Below, one piece after another: positions 9,200-18,114 of a stretch of 64,000 bases of DNA (its first letter is position 1; each line of letters begins with the position of its first letter). Made by a program: the position numbers and the translations under genes. The notes under the pieces are model-generated. The model had not been told where the DNA came from. It did not search any database and saw nothing but the letters and a program-made list of their open reading frames with translations. The DNA is from Streptomyces nodosus (GTDB lineage: Bacteria; Actinomycetota; Actinomycetes; Streptomycetales; Streptomycetaceae), in the NCBI RefSeq assembly GCF_008704995.1, contig NZ_CP023747.1, positions 1,576,501 through 1,640,500 on the forward strand. Direction: 5' to 3'.

Positions 9200-9414
9200 G
9201 GGTGGGACCTCACTTGAAGACGAGGGAATCTGCTCGAAAGAGGAAACGGGAGGAGAACAGTCCGCTACAAGGGCCAATGAGGAGGTGGTGGATCGTTTTA
9301 CCGCTTTGCCGGAAACCGGAGGGTCCACGGACACCGCGGCGGGACGGGCGGCGAGGCCCTCGGTGTGCCCGATTCCCCCGGGTCCGCGGCGGTCGCCCGG
9401 TAGCCTTGCCGCCC

Positions 9415-9960
9415 GTGACCGCAACCCTGATCTGGATCCTTGTCGCCCTGGTCGCGATCGGCCTCTATCTGAGCTGGACCGCGGGGCGCCTCGACCGGCT
9501 GCACTCCCGTATCGACGCGGCCCGCGCGGCGCTCGACGCACAGCTGCTGCGGCGGGCCTCGGTGGCGCAGGAGCTGGCGACCTCAGGAGTGCTCGACCCG
9601 GCCGCCTCGATCGTCCTGTACGAGGCCGCGCACGCGGCCCGGCAGGCGGAGGAGGAGCAGCGGGAGGTCGCCGAGAGCGAGCTCAGTCAGGCGCTGCGGG
9701 CCGTCTTCTCCGAGGCCCAGCAGGTGGAGGCCGTACGGGAGGCACCCGGCGGGGAGGCGGCGGCCGGGGAACTCACCGAGGCGGTACGGCGGGTGCCGAT
9801 GGCCCGGCGGTTCCACAACGACGCGGTACGGGCGGCCCGGGCACTGCGCCGCCACCGCAAGGTGCGCTGGTTCCGCCTGGCCGGCCACGCGCCGTTCCCC
9901 CTCGCCTTCGAAATGGACGACGAACCCCCGACCCCCCTCCTGGACCGCACCCCGGTCTGA
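9415..9960 (+). CDS. Conserved single-span membrane protein, LemA-like topology
   Basis: 181 residues. Begins with one hydrophobic helix ([17 protein letters not shown], residues 4-20), then a long charged alpha-helical stretch ([30 protein letters not shown]) with heptad-like spacing. The N-terminal helix followed by long helices resembles LemA proteins, but I cannot confirm the family. GTG 9415 was chosen because it opens directly into the membrane helix; an upstream frame to 9202 overlaps the pdxS promoter. Function unknown. It is convergent with pimA. Confidence 0.75.
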   Translation: MTATLIWILVALVAIGLYLSWTAGRLDRLHSRIDAARAALDAQLLRRASVAQELATSGVLDPAASIVLYEAAHAARQAEEEQREVAESELSQALRAVFSEAQQVEAVREAPGGEAAAGELTEAVRRVPMARRFHNDAVRAARALRRHRKVRWFRLAGHAPFPLAFEMDDEPPTPLLDRTPV

Positions 9961-10002
9961 GAAGCGCCCCCGCCAGGGACACTCCGGGCACAGGTCACCG
10001 TG

Positions 10003-10028
10003 CCGCCAGGGGCGCGGGGAACTGCGCG
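10003..10028. repeat. Dispersed 26-bp repeat core
   Basis: CCGCCAGGGGCGCGGGGAAC continues with TGCGCG. The same 26 bases recur in reverse orientation in the tandem array near 52.8 kb (for example 52776-52801). It lies in the gap between two convergent genes. This GGGGCGCGGGGAACTGCGCG core is, to my recollection, widely scattered in Streptomyces intergenic regions. Confidence 0.75.
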
Positions 10029-10109
10029 ACCAGCCACAACGCACCCGCACCGACCCACCAAGCGCACCCACCCACGACCGCACGCCCGACCGAACCCCGG
10101 GCAAAGAGC

Positions 10110-11270
10110 TCAGTCGCGGACCAGCCCCAGCCGGGCCCTCAGCCCCGTGCGCTCGTCCGTCGCCACCGCCGCCGCGCCGTCCGTCACCGTCTCGTAGACG
10201 GACAGAATGTCCGCCCCCACCGTCGACCAGTCGAAGCGCCGCACATGCGCACTGCCCCGCGCGCACAGCTCCGCACGCCGCGCCGGGTCCTCCAACAGCC
10301 GCACGGCCGCCTCGGCGAGCGCGTCGGCGTCCTCGTTGGCGAAGAGTTCCCCGGCCGCGCCCCGGTCCAGGACCTGGGCGAAGGCGTCGAGGTCGGAGGC
10401 GAGCACCGGCGCCCCCGCGGACATCGCCTCCACCAGGATGATCCCGAAGCTCTCACCCCCGGTGTTGGGCGCCACATACAGGTCGACGCTGCGCAGCAGC
10501 CGCGCCTTGTCCTCGTCGCTGACCATCCCGAGGAACTCCACCCGCGGGCGCAGCTCGGCGGGGAGCGTCGCCACCGCCTCCTCCTCGTCGCCACGCCCGG
10601 CCACCAGCAGCCGGGCCCCGGGCCGGGCGGCCAGGATCTTCGGCAGGGCCTTCATCAGGACCGGCAGCCCCTTGCGCGGTTCGTCGATCCGCCCGATGAA
10701 GCCGATGGTGTCGCCCTGCCACTCGGCCCTGGGCTCGGCCTTCGCGAAGAAGTCGACGTCCACCCCGTTCGGGATCACCACCGCGTCGCCGCCCAGGTGC
10801 TCGACCAGGGTGCGCCGCGCGTACTCGCTCACCGCGATCCGTGCGCTGATCTTCTCCAGGGCCGCCTGGAGGATCGCATAGGCGGCGATCATCGCCCGGG
10901 ACCGCGGGTTGGAGGTGTGGAAGGTCGCCACGATCGGGCCCTGCGCCGCCCAGCAGGCCAGCAGGCCCAGCGACGGCGAGGCCGGCTCATGGATGTGGAT
11001 CACGTCGAAGGCGCCGTCGTGCAGCCAGCGCCGCACCCGGGCGGCGCTGAGGAAGCCGAAGTTCAGCCGGGCCACCGAGCCGTTGTACGGCACCGGGACG
11101 GCACGGCCGGCCGAGACCACGTACGGCGGGAGCGGGGTGTCGTCGTCCGCGGGGGCGAGCACCGAGACCTCGTGCCCGAGCCGGATGAAATACTCCGCCA
11201 GGTCGCGGATGTGGAACTGGACGCCGCCCGGCACGTCCCAGGAGTACGGGCAGACGATGCCGATCCTCAC
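10110..11270 (-). CDS. pimA: Phosphatidyl-myo-inositol mannosyltransferase PimA
   Basis: GT-B fold, family-4 glycosyltransferase that would transfer mannose from GDP-mannose to phosphatidylinositol on the inner leaflet. 386 residues. The acceptor-side glycine-rich PYSWDVPGGVQFHI is at the N terminus, FHTSNPRS and NGVDVDFF lie in the middle, and the donor-site E-x7-E element appears in GESFGIILVEAMSAG. The GTG at 11270 overlaps the stop of the upstream acyltransferase as GTGA and has AAGGGGA upstream. The order pgsA-acyltransferase-pimA matches the mycobacterial PIM cluster, which supports the specific name. Confidence 0.88.
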   Translation of the reverse strand: MRIGIVCPYSWDVPGGVQFHIRDLAEYFIRLGHEVSVLAPADDDTPLPPYVVSAGRAVPVPYNGSVARLNFGFLSAARVRRWLHDGAFDVIHIHEPASPSLGLLACWAAQGPIVATFHTSNPRSRAMIAAYAILQAALEKISARIAVSEYARRTLVEHLGGDAVVIPNGVDVDFFAKAEPRAEWQGDTIGFIGRIDEPRKGLPVLMKALPKILAARPGARLLVAGRGDEEEAVATLPAELRPRVEFLGMVSDEDKARLLRSVDLYVAPNTGGESFGIILVEAMSAGAPVLASDLDAFAQVLDRGAAGELFANEDADALAEAAVRLLEDPARRAELCARGSAHVRRFDWSTVGADILSVYETVTDGAAAVATDERTGLRARLGLVRD

Positions 11271-12199
11271 GCCGTCCCCTTCCCGGACTCCGGGGGCGCC
11301 TTCGCGGGATCCAGGTCGTCGAGCCACAGGCGTTGCAGCATGTGCCAGTCCTCCGGGTGCTCGGCGATCCCCTGGGCGAAGGCGTCGGCCAGCGCCTGTG
11401 TCATGAGGGACGTCTGCTCGGCCCGGGTACCTGACTGCGGTACCTCGACCGGGGGATGGACGCGCCCCCGCATGACGGGAGAGTCGTCGTACCAGAGGGT
11501 CACCGGCAGCAGCAGTGCCCCGGTCTGCTGGGCGAGCAGCGCGGGTCCCGCGGGCATCCGGGCCGTCTCGCCGAAGAAGGAGACCTCGACCCCGGAGGAG
11601 GACAGATCGCGGTCGGCCACCAGACAGACCAGGCCGCCGTCGCGCAGCCGCCGGGCCAGGGTGCCGAACGCGGAGCCGCCGGTGTGCGGCAGCACCTCCA
11701 TGCCCAGGCCCTCGCGGTAGGCGACGAAACGGTCGTAGAGCGACTCGGGCCTGAGCCGCTCGGCGACCGTGGTGAACGGGGTCTCCAGCGCGGTGGTGAC
11801 CCAGGCCCCCGCCAGGTCCCAGTTGGCCAGGTGCGGCAGCGCGAGCACCACGCCCCGGCCCGAGGCGAGGCCGTCGGTGAGGTGATGTATGTCCTTGGCC
11901 TCGAAGCCGTTCCTGACCCGGTCGGCGCTCCAGGCCGGCAGCCGGAAGGACTCCATCCAGTAGCGCAGATACGAGCGCATGCCCGCCCGGCTCAGCTCGG
12001 CGAGCCGCGCGGGGCTCGCGTCCGGCACCACCCGTGCGTAGTTGCTCTCGAGCCGTAGTACGCCCTTGCCGCGCCGCTTCCAGGCGAGGTCCGCGACGGT
12101 CCGGCCCAGCCGGGTGGCGACGGGTTCCGGCAGCGTCTTCACCGCGCTCCAGCCGAGGCCGTAGAGCCCGTCCGTCAGCCGTTCCTTGAGGCTGGTCAC
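11267..12199 (-). CDS. Phosphatidylinositol mannoside acyltransferase (PatA-like)
   Basis: Lauroyl/lysophospholipid-type acyltransferase. 310 residues. The catalytic His-x4-Asp appears in LPHLANWDLAG, with LVADRDLSSSGVEVSFFG and MPAGPALLAQQTGALLLP typical of the LpxL/HtrB superfamily. In the PIM pathway it would acylate a mannose of PIM; the function comes mainly from its place between pgsA and pimA. The start VTSLKERL (GTG 12199) lies 37 nt after pgsA but has only a weak GAGCGGGGCGG ribosome site. It ends in a GTGA overlap with pimA. Confidence 0.85.
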   Translation of the reverse strand: MTSLKERLTDGLYGLGWSAVKTLPEPVATRLGRTVADLAWKRRGKGVLRLESNYARVVPDASPARLAELSRAGMRSYLRYWMESFRLPAWSADRVRNGFEAKDIHHLTDGLASGRGVVLALPHLANWDLAGAWVTTALETPFTTVAERLRPESLYDRFVAYREGLGMEVLPHTGGSAFGTLARRLRDGGLVCLVADRDLSSSGVEVSFFGETARMPAGPALLAQQTGALLLPVTLWYDDSPVMRGRVHPPVEVPQSGTRAEQTSLMTQALADAFAQGIAEHPEDWHMLQRLWLDDLDPAKAPPESGKGTA

Positions 12200-12236
12200 G
12201 TCGCCGCCCCGCTCGCCCGTCGGTCCTGCCCGGTGT

Positions 12237-12935
12237 TCACTGCGCGGCCCCGCTCCCGTGCGAGGTCCCCTGTGAGGCATTCTCGCCCTTCTGCAGGGCC
12301 GCCGCGGCATCCGCCTCGGCCGCTTCCCTGCGCACCGTGACCACCCGCTGGACCAGGGTGACCAGGCTGCCGACGGCGACGATCCACAGCGCGATCGGCA
12401 GCAGCACCTGGATGCCGGGCACACCGAACGCGTGCAGCCCCGCGAAACCGGCCGCGACCAGCGAGATCACCAGCCGCTCCGCGCGCTCCACCAGCCCGTT
12501 GACCGCGACGGGCAGTCCGATCGACTCGCCGCGGGCCTTGGTGTAGGACACCACCTGGCCGCTGGCCAGACAGAAGATCGAGACCGCGCACAGCATGACG
12601 TTGTTCCCGGTGCCCGCGTACCACAGGGCGAAGCCGCCGAAGATCGCTCCGTCGGCGACCCGGTCGAGCGTGGAGTCCAGGAAGGCGCCCCAGCGGCTGG
12701 AGCGGCCCAGCTGGCGTGCCATGTTGCCGTCGACGAGGTCCGAGAACACGAACAGGGTGATGACGACCGTGCCCCAGAAGAACTCGCCCCGGGGATAGAA
12801 GACCAGTGCGCCCGCGACCACTCCGGCGGTACCGATCAGCGTGACCGTGTCGGGACTGACGCCCCTGCGGATCAGAAACGCGGCGAACGGTGTGAGGACA
12901 CGCGTGAAGAATGCACGCGCGTACTTGTTCAGCAT
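12237..12935 (-). CDS. pgsA: Phosphatidylinositol phosphate synthase (CDP-alcohol phosphatidyltransferase)
   Basis: Condenses CDP-diacylglycerol with inositol 1-phosphate to make the phosphatidylinositol precursor. 232 residues with about six membrane helices. The full CDP-alcohol motif D-x2-DG-x2-AR-x8-G-x3-D-x3-D is visible: D66, D69-G70, A73-R74, G83, D87, D91. MLNKYARAFF is the family start; the in-frame codons upstream run through a Gly/Pro-rich leader and are doubtful. First gene of pgsA-acyltransferase-pimA. Confidence 0.92.
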   Translation of the reverse strand: MLNKYARAFFTRVLTPFAAFLIRRGVSPDTVTLIGTAGVVAGALVFYPRGEFFWGTVVITLFVFSDLVDGNMARQLGRSSRWGAFLDSTLDRVADGAIFGGFALWYAGTGNNVMLCAVSIFCLASGQVVSYTKARGESIGLPVAVNGLVERAERLVISLVAAGFAGLHAFGVPGIQVLLPIALWIVAVGSLVTLVQRVVTVRREAAEADAAAALQKGENASQGTSHGSGAAQ

Positions 12936-13235
12936 GGCCTTCCCGGAGGGTCGTGGGCCGCGCGTCCCCTGCTGGCCGCCGGCTGGCCCATGGTAGCCAC
13001 GCATACCCATACGTGACGGGCGGGCACCCACACTCCGTGTCACGTCATGATCGCGCCCGGGTCACGGCCCGATCGCGGCCGACGGCCACCGGGGGGCGAC
13101 GGGATCGCGTCATTCGTATGGACGCACCATGTCGCGAGTGCGAAGCTCGAAGACACCGCGGGCGTCGTCGGAGCCGCCGTCGCGGATCGGATGTCCGCGC
13201 CCACAGTGACCTCACCGTGCACGGGAGGCAAGGCC
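12936..13235. other. Intergenic region between divergent pgsA and EF-G-like gene
   Basis: 300 nt separating two divergent genes. Both flanking frames remain open into it, but without family similarity. I see no confident -10/-35 pair, hairpin or repeat; it presumably holds both promoters. Confidence 0.5.
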
Positions 13236-15434
13236 ATGGGCGACAAGGCGAACACACACACCGGAGCCGCCGGCAGGGCTCCGGCGGCCGACCACCCCGC
13301 GTCCGTACGGAACGTGGTACTGGTCGGCCACAGCGGAGCGGGCAAGACGACCCTGGTGGAGGCGCTCGCGCTGACCGCGGGAGCGGTGAACCGGGCGGGC
13401 CGCGTGGAGGACGGCGGCACCGTCTCGGACTACGACGAGATCGAGCACCGGCAGCAGCGCTCGGTGCAGCTCTCCCTGGTCCCCGTCGACTGGGACGGGG
13501 TCAAGATCAATGTGCTGGACACCCCCGGGTACGCCGACTTCGTCGGTGAGCTGCGGGCCGGTCTGCGCGCCGCGGACGCGGCCCTCTTCGTGGTCTCGGC
13601 CTCCGACGGCGTGGACGGCTCGACCCGGATGGTGTGGGAGGAGTGCGCGGCCGTCGGCATGCCGCGGGCCATCGTGATCACGCATCTGGAGACCGCGCGC
13701 GCCGACTTCGAGGAGATGACCCGGATCTGCGCCCAGGTCTTCGGCCGGGACGACCCCGACGCCGTGCTGCCGCTGTATCTGCCGCTGCGGGACGGCCCGG
13801 GACCGGACGGACACGCGCCCGTGACCGGGCTGATCGGTCTGCTGACCCGGCAGTTGTTCGACTACTCCTCCGGCGAGCGCAAGGAGTCCGAGCCGGGTCC
13901 CGACCAACTGCCGCTGATCGAGGAGGCCCGCAACCGGCTGATCGAGGGGATCATCGCGGAGAGCGAGGACGAGACCCTCATGGACCGCTATCTGGGCGGT
14001 GCGGACATCGACCTCGACACCCTGGTCCAGGACCTTGAGCGGGCCGTCGCACGCGGAAGCTTCTTCCCGGTGCTGGCCGCCGCCCCCGCCGCCGAGGGCG
14101 CCCGCAAGGGCCTCGGCACCGTCGAACTCCTCGAGCTGATCCGGCGCGGCTTCCCCACCCCGCTGGAGCGGGACGGGCTCACGGTCTCCACCCCGGACGG
14201 CAAACAGCGCGACCTCACGCTGTGCGACCCGGACGGGCCGCTGGTGGCGGAGGTCGTCAAGACCTCGTCCGACCCGTATGTGGGCCGGGTCTCGCTGGTC
14301 CGGGTGTTCTCGGGCACCCTGCGTCCCGACGAGACGGTGCATGTGTCCGGGCACGGGCTGACCGACCGCGGCCATGAGGACCACGACGTCGACGAACGCG
14401 TCGGCGCCCTGTCCGCGCCCTTCGGCAAACAGCAGCGCCCCCTGACCCACTGTGTCGCGGGCGACCTGGCGTGCGTGGCGAAACTCAGCCGGGCCGAGAC
14501 CGGGGACACCCTCTCGGCCACGGACGACCCGCTGCTCATGGCGCCCTGGGAGATGCCGGACCCGCTGCTGCCGATCGCCATCAGGGCGCACAGCAAGCCG
14601 GACGAGGACAAGCTCAGCCAGGGACTGGCCCGACTGGTCGCCGAGGACCCGACCATGCGCCTCGAGCAGAACCAGGACACCCACCAGGTGGTGCTGTGGT
14701 GTCTGGGCGAGGCGCACGCGGACGTCGCCCTGGAACGGCTGCGCACCCGGTACGGCGTCCAGGTCGACGTGGTCCCGTACCGGGTCTCCCTGCGGGAGAC
14801 GTTCGCGGGCCGCTCCGCCGGGCGCGGCCGGCACGTCAAGCAGTCCGGCGGGCACGGCCAGTACGCGATCTGCGCCATCGAGGTCGAACCGCTGCCCGGC
14901 GGCTCCGGCATCGAGTTCGTGGACAAGGTGGTCGGCGGGGCCGTACCGCGGCAGTTCATCCCGTCCGTCGAGAAGGGCGTCCGCGCCCAGGCCGCCAGGG
15001 GTGTGGCGGCCGGATACCCGCTCGTCGACGTCCGGGTGACGCTCCTGGACGGCAAGGCCCACTCCGTGGACTCCTCGGACGCCGCCTTCCAGACCGCGGG
15101 TGCGCTCGCCCTGCGGGAGGCCGCGGGCGACGCCACGATCCATCTGCTGGAACCGGTCGCCGAGGTGACGGTGCTGGTCGGGGACGACTATGTCGGCGCC
15201 GTGATGAGCGACCTGTCCGGGCGGCGCGGCCGGGTGGTGGGCACCGAACAGACAAGCGGCGGGCGCACCTTGATACGGGCCGAGGTGCCGGAGATCGAGA
15301 TCGGCCGGTACTTGGTCGATCTGCGCTCCCTCTCGCACGGCACCGCACGCTTCAGCCGCTCCTACGCACGGCATGAACCGATGCCGCCGCAGCTCGCGGC
15401 GAAGGTCAGGGAACAGGCGCAGGATGCCCCGTAG
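13236..15434 (+). CDS. Elongation factor G-like GTPase (EF-G2 family)
   Basis: 732-residue, five-domain EF-G paralogue. G1 GHSGAGKT (31-38) and G3 DTPG (95-98) are canonical. The switch I RGITI element is replaced by RSVQL (75-79), and the guanine-specificity motif NKxD by THLE (149-152). Later domains carry the EF-G-like SGGHGQYAICAIEVEP and GGAVPRQFIPSVEKG. Mycobacterial EF-G2 is described as binding guanine nucleotide but lacking ribosome-stimulated GTPase activity, so this is probably not the working translocase. The start MGDKAN is preceded by GGGAGG at 7 nt. It stands alone on the plus strand between pgsA and the HIT gene. Confidence 0.9.
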   Translation: MGDKANTHTGAAGRAPAADHPASVRNVVLVGHSGAGKTTLVEALALTAGAVNRAGRVEDGGTVSDYDEIEHRQQRSVQLSLVPVDWDGVKINVLDTPGYADFVGELRAGLRAADAALFVVSASDGVDGSTRMVWEECAAVGMPRAIVITHLETARADFEEMTRICAQVFGRDDPDAVLPLYLPLRDGPGPDGHAPVTGLIGLLTRQLFDYSSGERKESEPGPDQLPLIEEARNRLIEGIIAESEDETLMDRYLGGADIDLDTLVQDLERAVARGSFFPVLAAAPAAEGARKGLGTVELLELIRRGFPTPLERDGLTVSTPDGKQRDLTLCDPDGPLVAEVVKTSSDPYVGRVSLVRVFSGTLRPDETVHVSGHGLTDRGHEDHDVDERVGALSAPFGKQQRPLTHCVAGDLACVAKLSRAETGDTLSATDDPLLMAPWEMPDPLLPIAIRAHSKPDEDKLSQGLARLVAEDPTMRLEQNQDTHQVVLWCLGEAHADVALERLRTRYGVQVDVVPYRVSLRETFAGRSAGRGRHVKQSGGHGQYAICAIEVEPLPGGSGIEFVDKVVGGAVPRQFIPSVEKGVRAQAARGVAAGYPLVDVRVTLLDGKAHSVDSSDAAFQTAGALALREAAGDATIHLLEPVAEVTVLVGDDYVGAVMSDLSGRRGRVVGTEQTSGGRTLIRAEVPEIEIGRYLVDLRSLSHGTARFSRSYARHEPMPPQLAAKVREQAQDAP

Positions 15435-15654
15435 GTGAACCGGTGTTCGTCTCCGCTCCCCCTCGGCGGACGGCTTCGGCCGTCCGCCGACGAACAGCGC
15501 GGTCCCCGGATACGCTGATCACCTGATCGGGTCGAGCGTCGGCCGTCGAGCGCCGAGTTGAGACAAGATCAGCGGACGGCCTGTTCAACAGGTGTGCGGA
15601 GCAAGGAAGTCGGGAAAGCCGCAGAAGCGGGATCGGCGGCGATGGGGGCGGGCA

Positions 15655-17313
15655 GTGACGGACGGATTCGATTTCAGCCCCGGGGCACAGGTGCCCCTCT
15701 CGGGCTCCGCGGGCCAGACGGCGGCGACCTACGCCCTGGCCTCGGCGGCCTATCGGGACGACGACGAGGTCTCGAAGATCCTCGAAGCCGACAACGAGTG
15801 GCACCAGTCGACGGTCAAGGAGCCCCGTTCCTGGGCGAAGATCTTCCGCCCGAAACTCGGCGAGGCCTACTCCCGCGCGGTGATCGACCGCATGCTGGGC
15901 GCCGGCCGCAAGCCCCTCATCCAGTCCTTCGGCCTCGAACCGCAGGTGATCGTCGAACACTGCCTGGCGGCCCACCGCATCCGCCGCGACCGCGACAACT
16001 GGCTCTCGGCGGTGACGGTCCTGTGCGGGGTGCTCTTCCTGCCGGGATTCCTGCTGTGGCTGCTGGTGTTCCAGATCCGGACCACCCTCGGCAAGCGGGC
16101 GGACAAACGCGCCGGCGCCCTGGCCACGGCCCTCCTGGTCGGCGTCGGCATCTTCGCCGTGATCTTCCTGATCCGGATGCCTTTCACGGGTTTCTGGGCG
16201 TGGTACGGGCGTGCGGCGGTCGTCATGCCGGTCGTCGGCTGGTTCTGGGCCAAGCGGATCTGTGAACGCACGGCGGCGGACCTGCGCGAGCGCTGGAGCA
16301 GCCTGCTGGCCGGCGGCGGCCTGGGCGCCAAGATCCCCGAGGCGGTGCCCGGCAACCCCGGCGACGCGGCCGAGCAGCTGCGCAAGGAGCTCGCCCGGCT
16401 GAGCGCCGAACAGCGCTCCAACTCCGTCTTCTACGCAGGTCCCAAGGGCATCCTCGGCATGGGCACCCGCTGGGGCAGCTGGCAGCTGGCCGAGGACCTG
16501 GTCTCGGCCGTACCGGGGAAGGAGTTCCACCCCTTCCGCAGCTGGGACGTCATCACCGCGATCCAAGGTGATCTGGCGATGCTGGAGCGGACCTCCATCA
16601 ACACCGGCGGCTTCCCGAAGCCCTCCATAACGCACTGGATCGTCACCCCGGTCGGTGAGAACGCCAAGGCCGTGTCACGGCCGAGCGGTGCCGACATGGA
16701 CGCGTACACGATCAAGACGCACGCGATACAGGACATCTGCAACAAGCAGCAGTTCGGCAGCGGCAACCGGCACTATCTCGGCGTCCAGTGGACGCTGTGG
16801 GACGGGCAGTTGGTCATCACCATGCTCATCACGGTGACCGTGCTGCACGACACCCTGCGCATCGAGGTCACCGGGCACGCCCTGGGCCCCGTCAACGGTC
16901 TGTTCGCCTCCAAGCCCGCGGCCAAGGAGAAGGAGGTGCAGAAGGCGGTCAAGTTCTGGGAGACCCGGAAGGTGAAACTTCCACTGGTCGACACCGACGA
17001 GGTCGTACGGCTCGCCGCACGCGCCCCGCTCACCTGGTATCCGCCGCTCCTCAACTGGCTCGGCGGCTCGCTGGGCCTCCCCGAGCCGTTCGGACTGCGT
17101 CACGCCTGGGCCGACCAGCCCTGGCGGCACCGCTTCATGGCGGACGACGCCCTGCGCGCGGCCGCTCCGGTGCTGCGCGTGGTGCACTCGGCGGCGATCC
17201 GGGTCCTCAGGGACAACGGGGTGGACGTGGAGAAGTTCGGCAACCGGTCCTCGTTCCTCAGCGGCGCGGTGCAGGACCCGTCGCCGGGCAAGGCCGACCT
17301 GTACAACGCGTAG
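15655..17313 (+). CDS. Unknown membrane protein with N-terminal membrane cluster
   Basis: 552 residues, not recognised. Residues 1-115 look soluble (FDFSPGAQVPLSGSAG, then charged helices). Three membrane helices follow at about 116-140, 154-174 and 184-198. After a charged helical segment comes a long cytosolic-type region with LAEDLVSAVPGKEFHPFRSWDVI, SITHWIVTPVGE and WTLWDGQLVITMLITVTVLHDTLRIEV, the last possibly amphipathic rather than spanning. GTG 15655 follows a G-rich GGGGGCGGG stretch; the frame is open to 15592. No enzymatic motif seen. It is convergent with the HIT gene. Confidence 0.75.
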   Translation: MTDGFDFSPGAQVPLSGSAGQTAATYALASAAYRDDDEVSKILEADNEWHQSTVKEPRSWAKIFRPKLGEAYSRAVIDRMLGAGRKPLIQSFGLEPQVIVEHCLAAHRIRRDRDNWLSAVTVLCGVLFLPGFLLWLLVFQIRTTLGKRADKRAGALATALLVGVGIFAVIFLIRMPFTGFWAWYGRAAVVMPVVGWFWAKRICERTAADLRERWSSLLAGGGLGAKIPEAVPGNPGDAAEQLRKELARLSAEQRSNSVFYAGPKGILGMGTRWGSWQLAEDLVSAVPGKEFHPFRSWDVITAIQGDLAMLERTSINTGGFPKPSITHWIVTPVGENAKAVSRPSGADMDAYTIKTHAIQDICNKQQFGSGNRHYLGVQWTLWDGQLVITMLITVTVLHDTLRIEVTGHALGPVNGLFASKPAAKEKEVQKAVKFWETRKVKLPLVDTDEVVRLAARAPLTWYPPLLNWLGGSLGLPEPFGLRHAWADQPWRHRFMADDALRAAAPVLRVVHSAAIRVLRDNGVDVEKFGNRSSFLSGAVQDPSPGKADLYNA

Positions 17314-17361
17314 CGCTCCCCGCGGCCGGACGGTCCCCGCGCCCCGCGCGGGTGGGCCGTC

Positions 17362-17384
17362 CCCGGGGGCTGCCGGCCCCCGGG
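17362..17384. terminator. Bidirectional terminator
   Basis: A 9-bp stem (CCCGGGGGC with its complement) and a 5-nt loop, between the convergent 552-residue gene and the HIT gene. Confidence 0.6.
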
Positions 17385-17412
17385 CGTGCGCTCCGGCCGC
17401 GGCGTGCCCGCC

Positions 17413-17979
17413 TCAGGCGCCGGACGGTCCGGCTTCCGTGGGCCAGGCCTCCGCGAGCATCTTCCTGGTGTCGGCCAGCAGCTGCGGCAGCACCTTGGTG
17501 TGACCCACCACCGGCATGAAATTGGTGTCCCCGCCCCAGCGGGGAACGATGTGCTGGTGCAGATGGGCCGCGATGCCCGCGCCGGCGACCGTGCCCTGGT
17601 TCATGCCGATGTTGAAGCCATGGGCGCCGGAGGCGGTGCGCAGGGCGGTCATCGCCTGCTTGGTCAGCTCGGCGAGCTCCGCGGTCTCCGGCTCCGTCAG
17701 ATCGGTGTAGTCGGCGACATGGCGGTAGGGCACCACCATCAGATGGCCGCCGTTGTACGGGTAGAGATTGAGCACCGCGTACACCTGTTCGCCGCGCCGG
17801 ACGATCAGGCCGTCCTCGTCTGACTTGGCCGGGATCGAGCAGAACGGGCAGCCGTCGCCGGCACCCGGACCGGTCGGCTTGTTCTCCCCCTGGATGTAGG
17901 CCATCCGGTGGGGCGTCCACAGGCGCTGGAACGCGTCCTGCGTCCCCACTCCGATCTGCTGCTCCGGCTCACTCGTCAT
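17413..17979 (-). CDS. HIT-family nucleotide hydrolase/phosphorylase
   Basis: 188 residues. The histidine triad HLHQH is at 139-143, preceded by the nucleotide-binding strands VYAVLNLYPYNGGHLMVVPYRH. An N-terminal CPFC (44-47) suggests a zinc site. The mycobacterial homologue next to thrS and pgsA is an Ap4A phosphorylase, so diadenosine polyphosphate breakdown (a by-product of aminoacyl-tRNA synthetases) is the likeliest role. The start MTSEPEQQ was chosen over an ATG four codons earlier. It lies downstream of thrS in the same direction. Confidence 0.9.
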   Translation of the reverse strand: MTSEPEQQIGVGTQDAFQRLWTPHRMAYIQGENKPTGPGAGDGCPFCSIPAKSDEDGLIVRRGEQVYAVLNLYPYNGGHLMVVPYRHVADYTDLTEPETAELAELTKQAMTALRTASGAHGFNIGMNQGTVAGAGIAAHLHQHIVPRWGGDTNFMPVVGHTKVLPQLLADTRKMLAEAWPTEAGPSGA

Positions 17980-18061
17980 GCAGTGCAGCATATGGCGTCG
18001 CCCGTTCGCGGCGTGTCGGCGGGGCTCCGCGACCGGCGACCGGTGCGGGCCCGGAACCGAC

Positions 18062-18100
18062 GACGGAGGGCCCCGGGGAATGCGCCCGGGGCCCTCCGTC
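18062..18100. terminator. thrS terminator
   Basis: A perfect 16-bp stem (GACGGAGGGCCCCGGG with its complement) and a 7-nt loop, 14 nt past the thrS stop. It implies that the HIT gene downstream has its own promoter in the roughly 80 nt that follow. Confidence 0.8.
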
Positions 18101-18114
18101 AGGTGCGGGTCAGG

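Noticed and set aside
13212-15374. 720-codon minus-strand frame across the EF-G-like gene
   Set aside because: Antisense shadow; the plus strand has P-loop, DTPG and EF-G domain motifs and a ribosome site.
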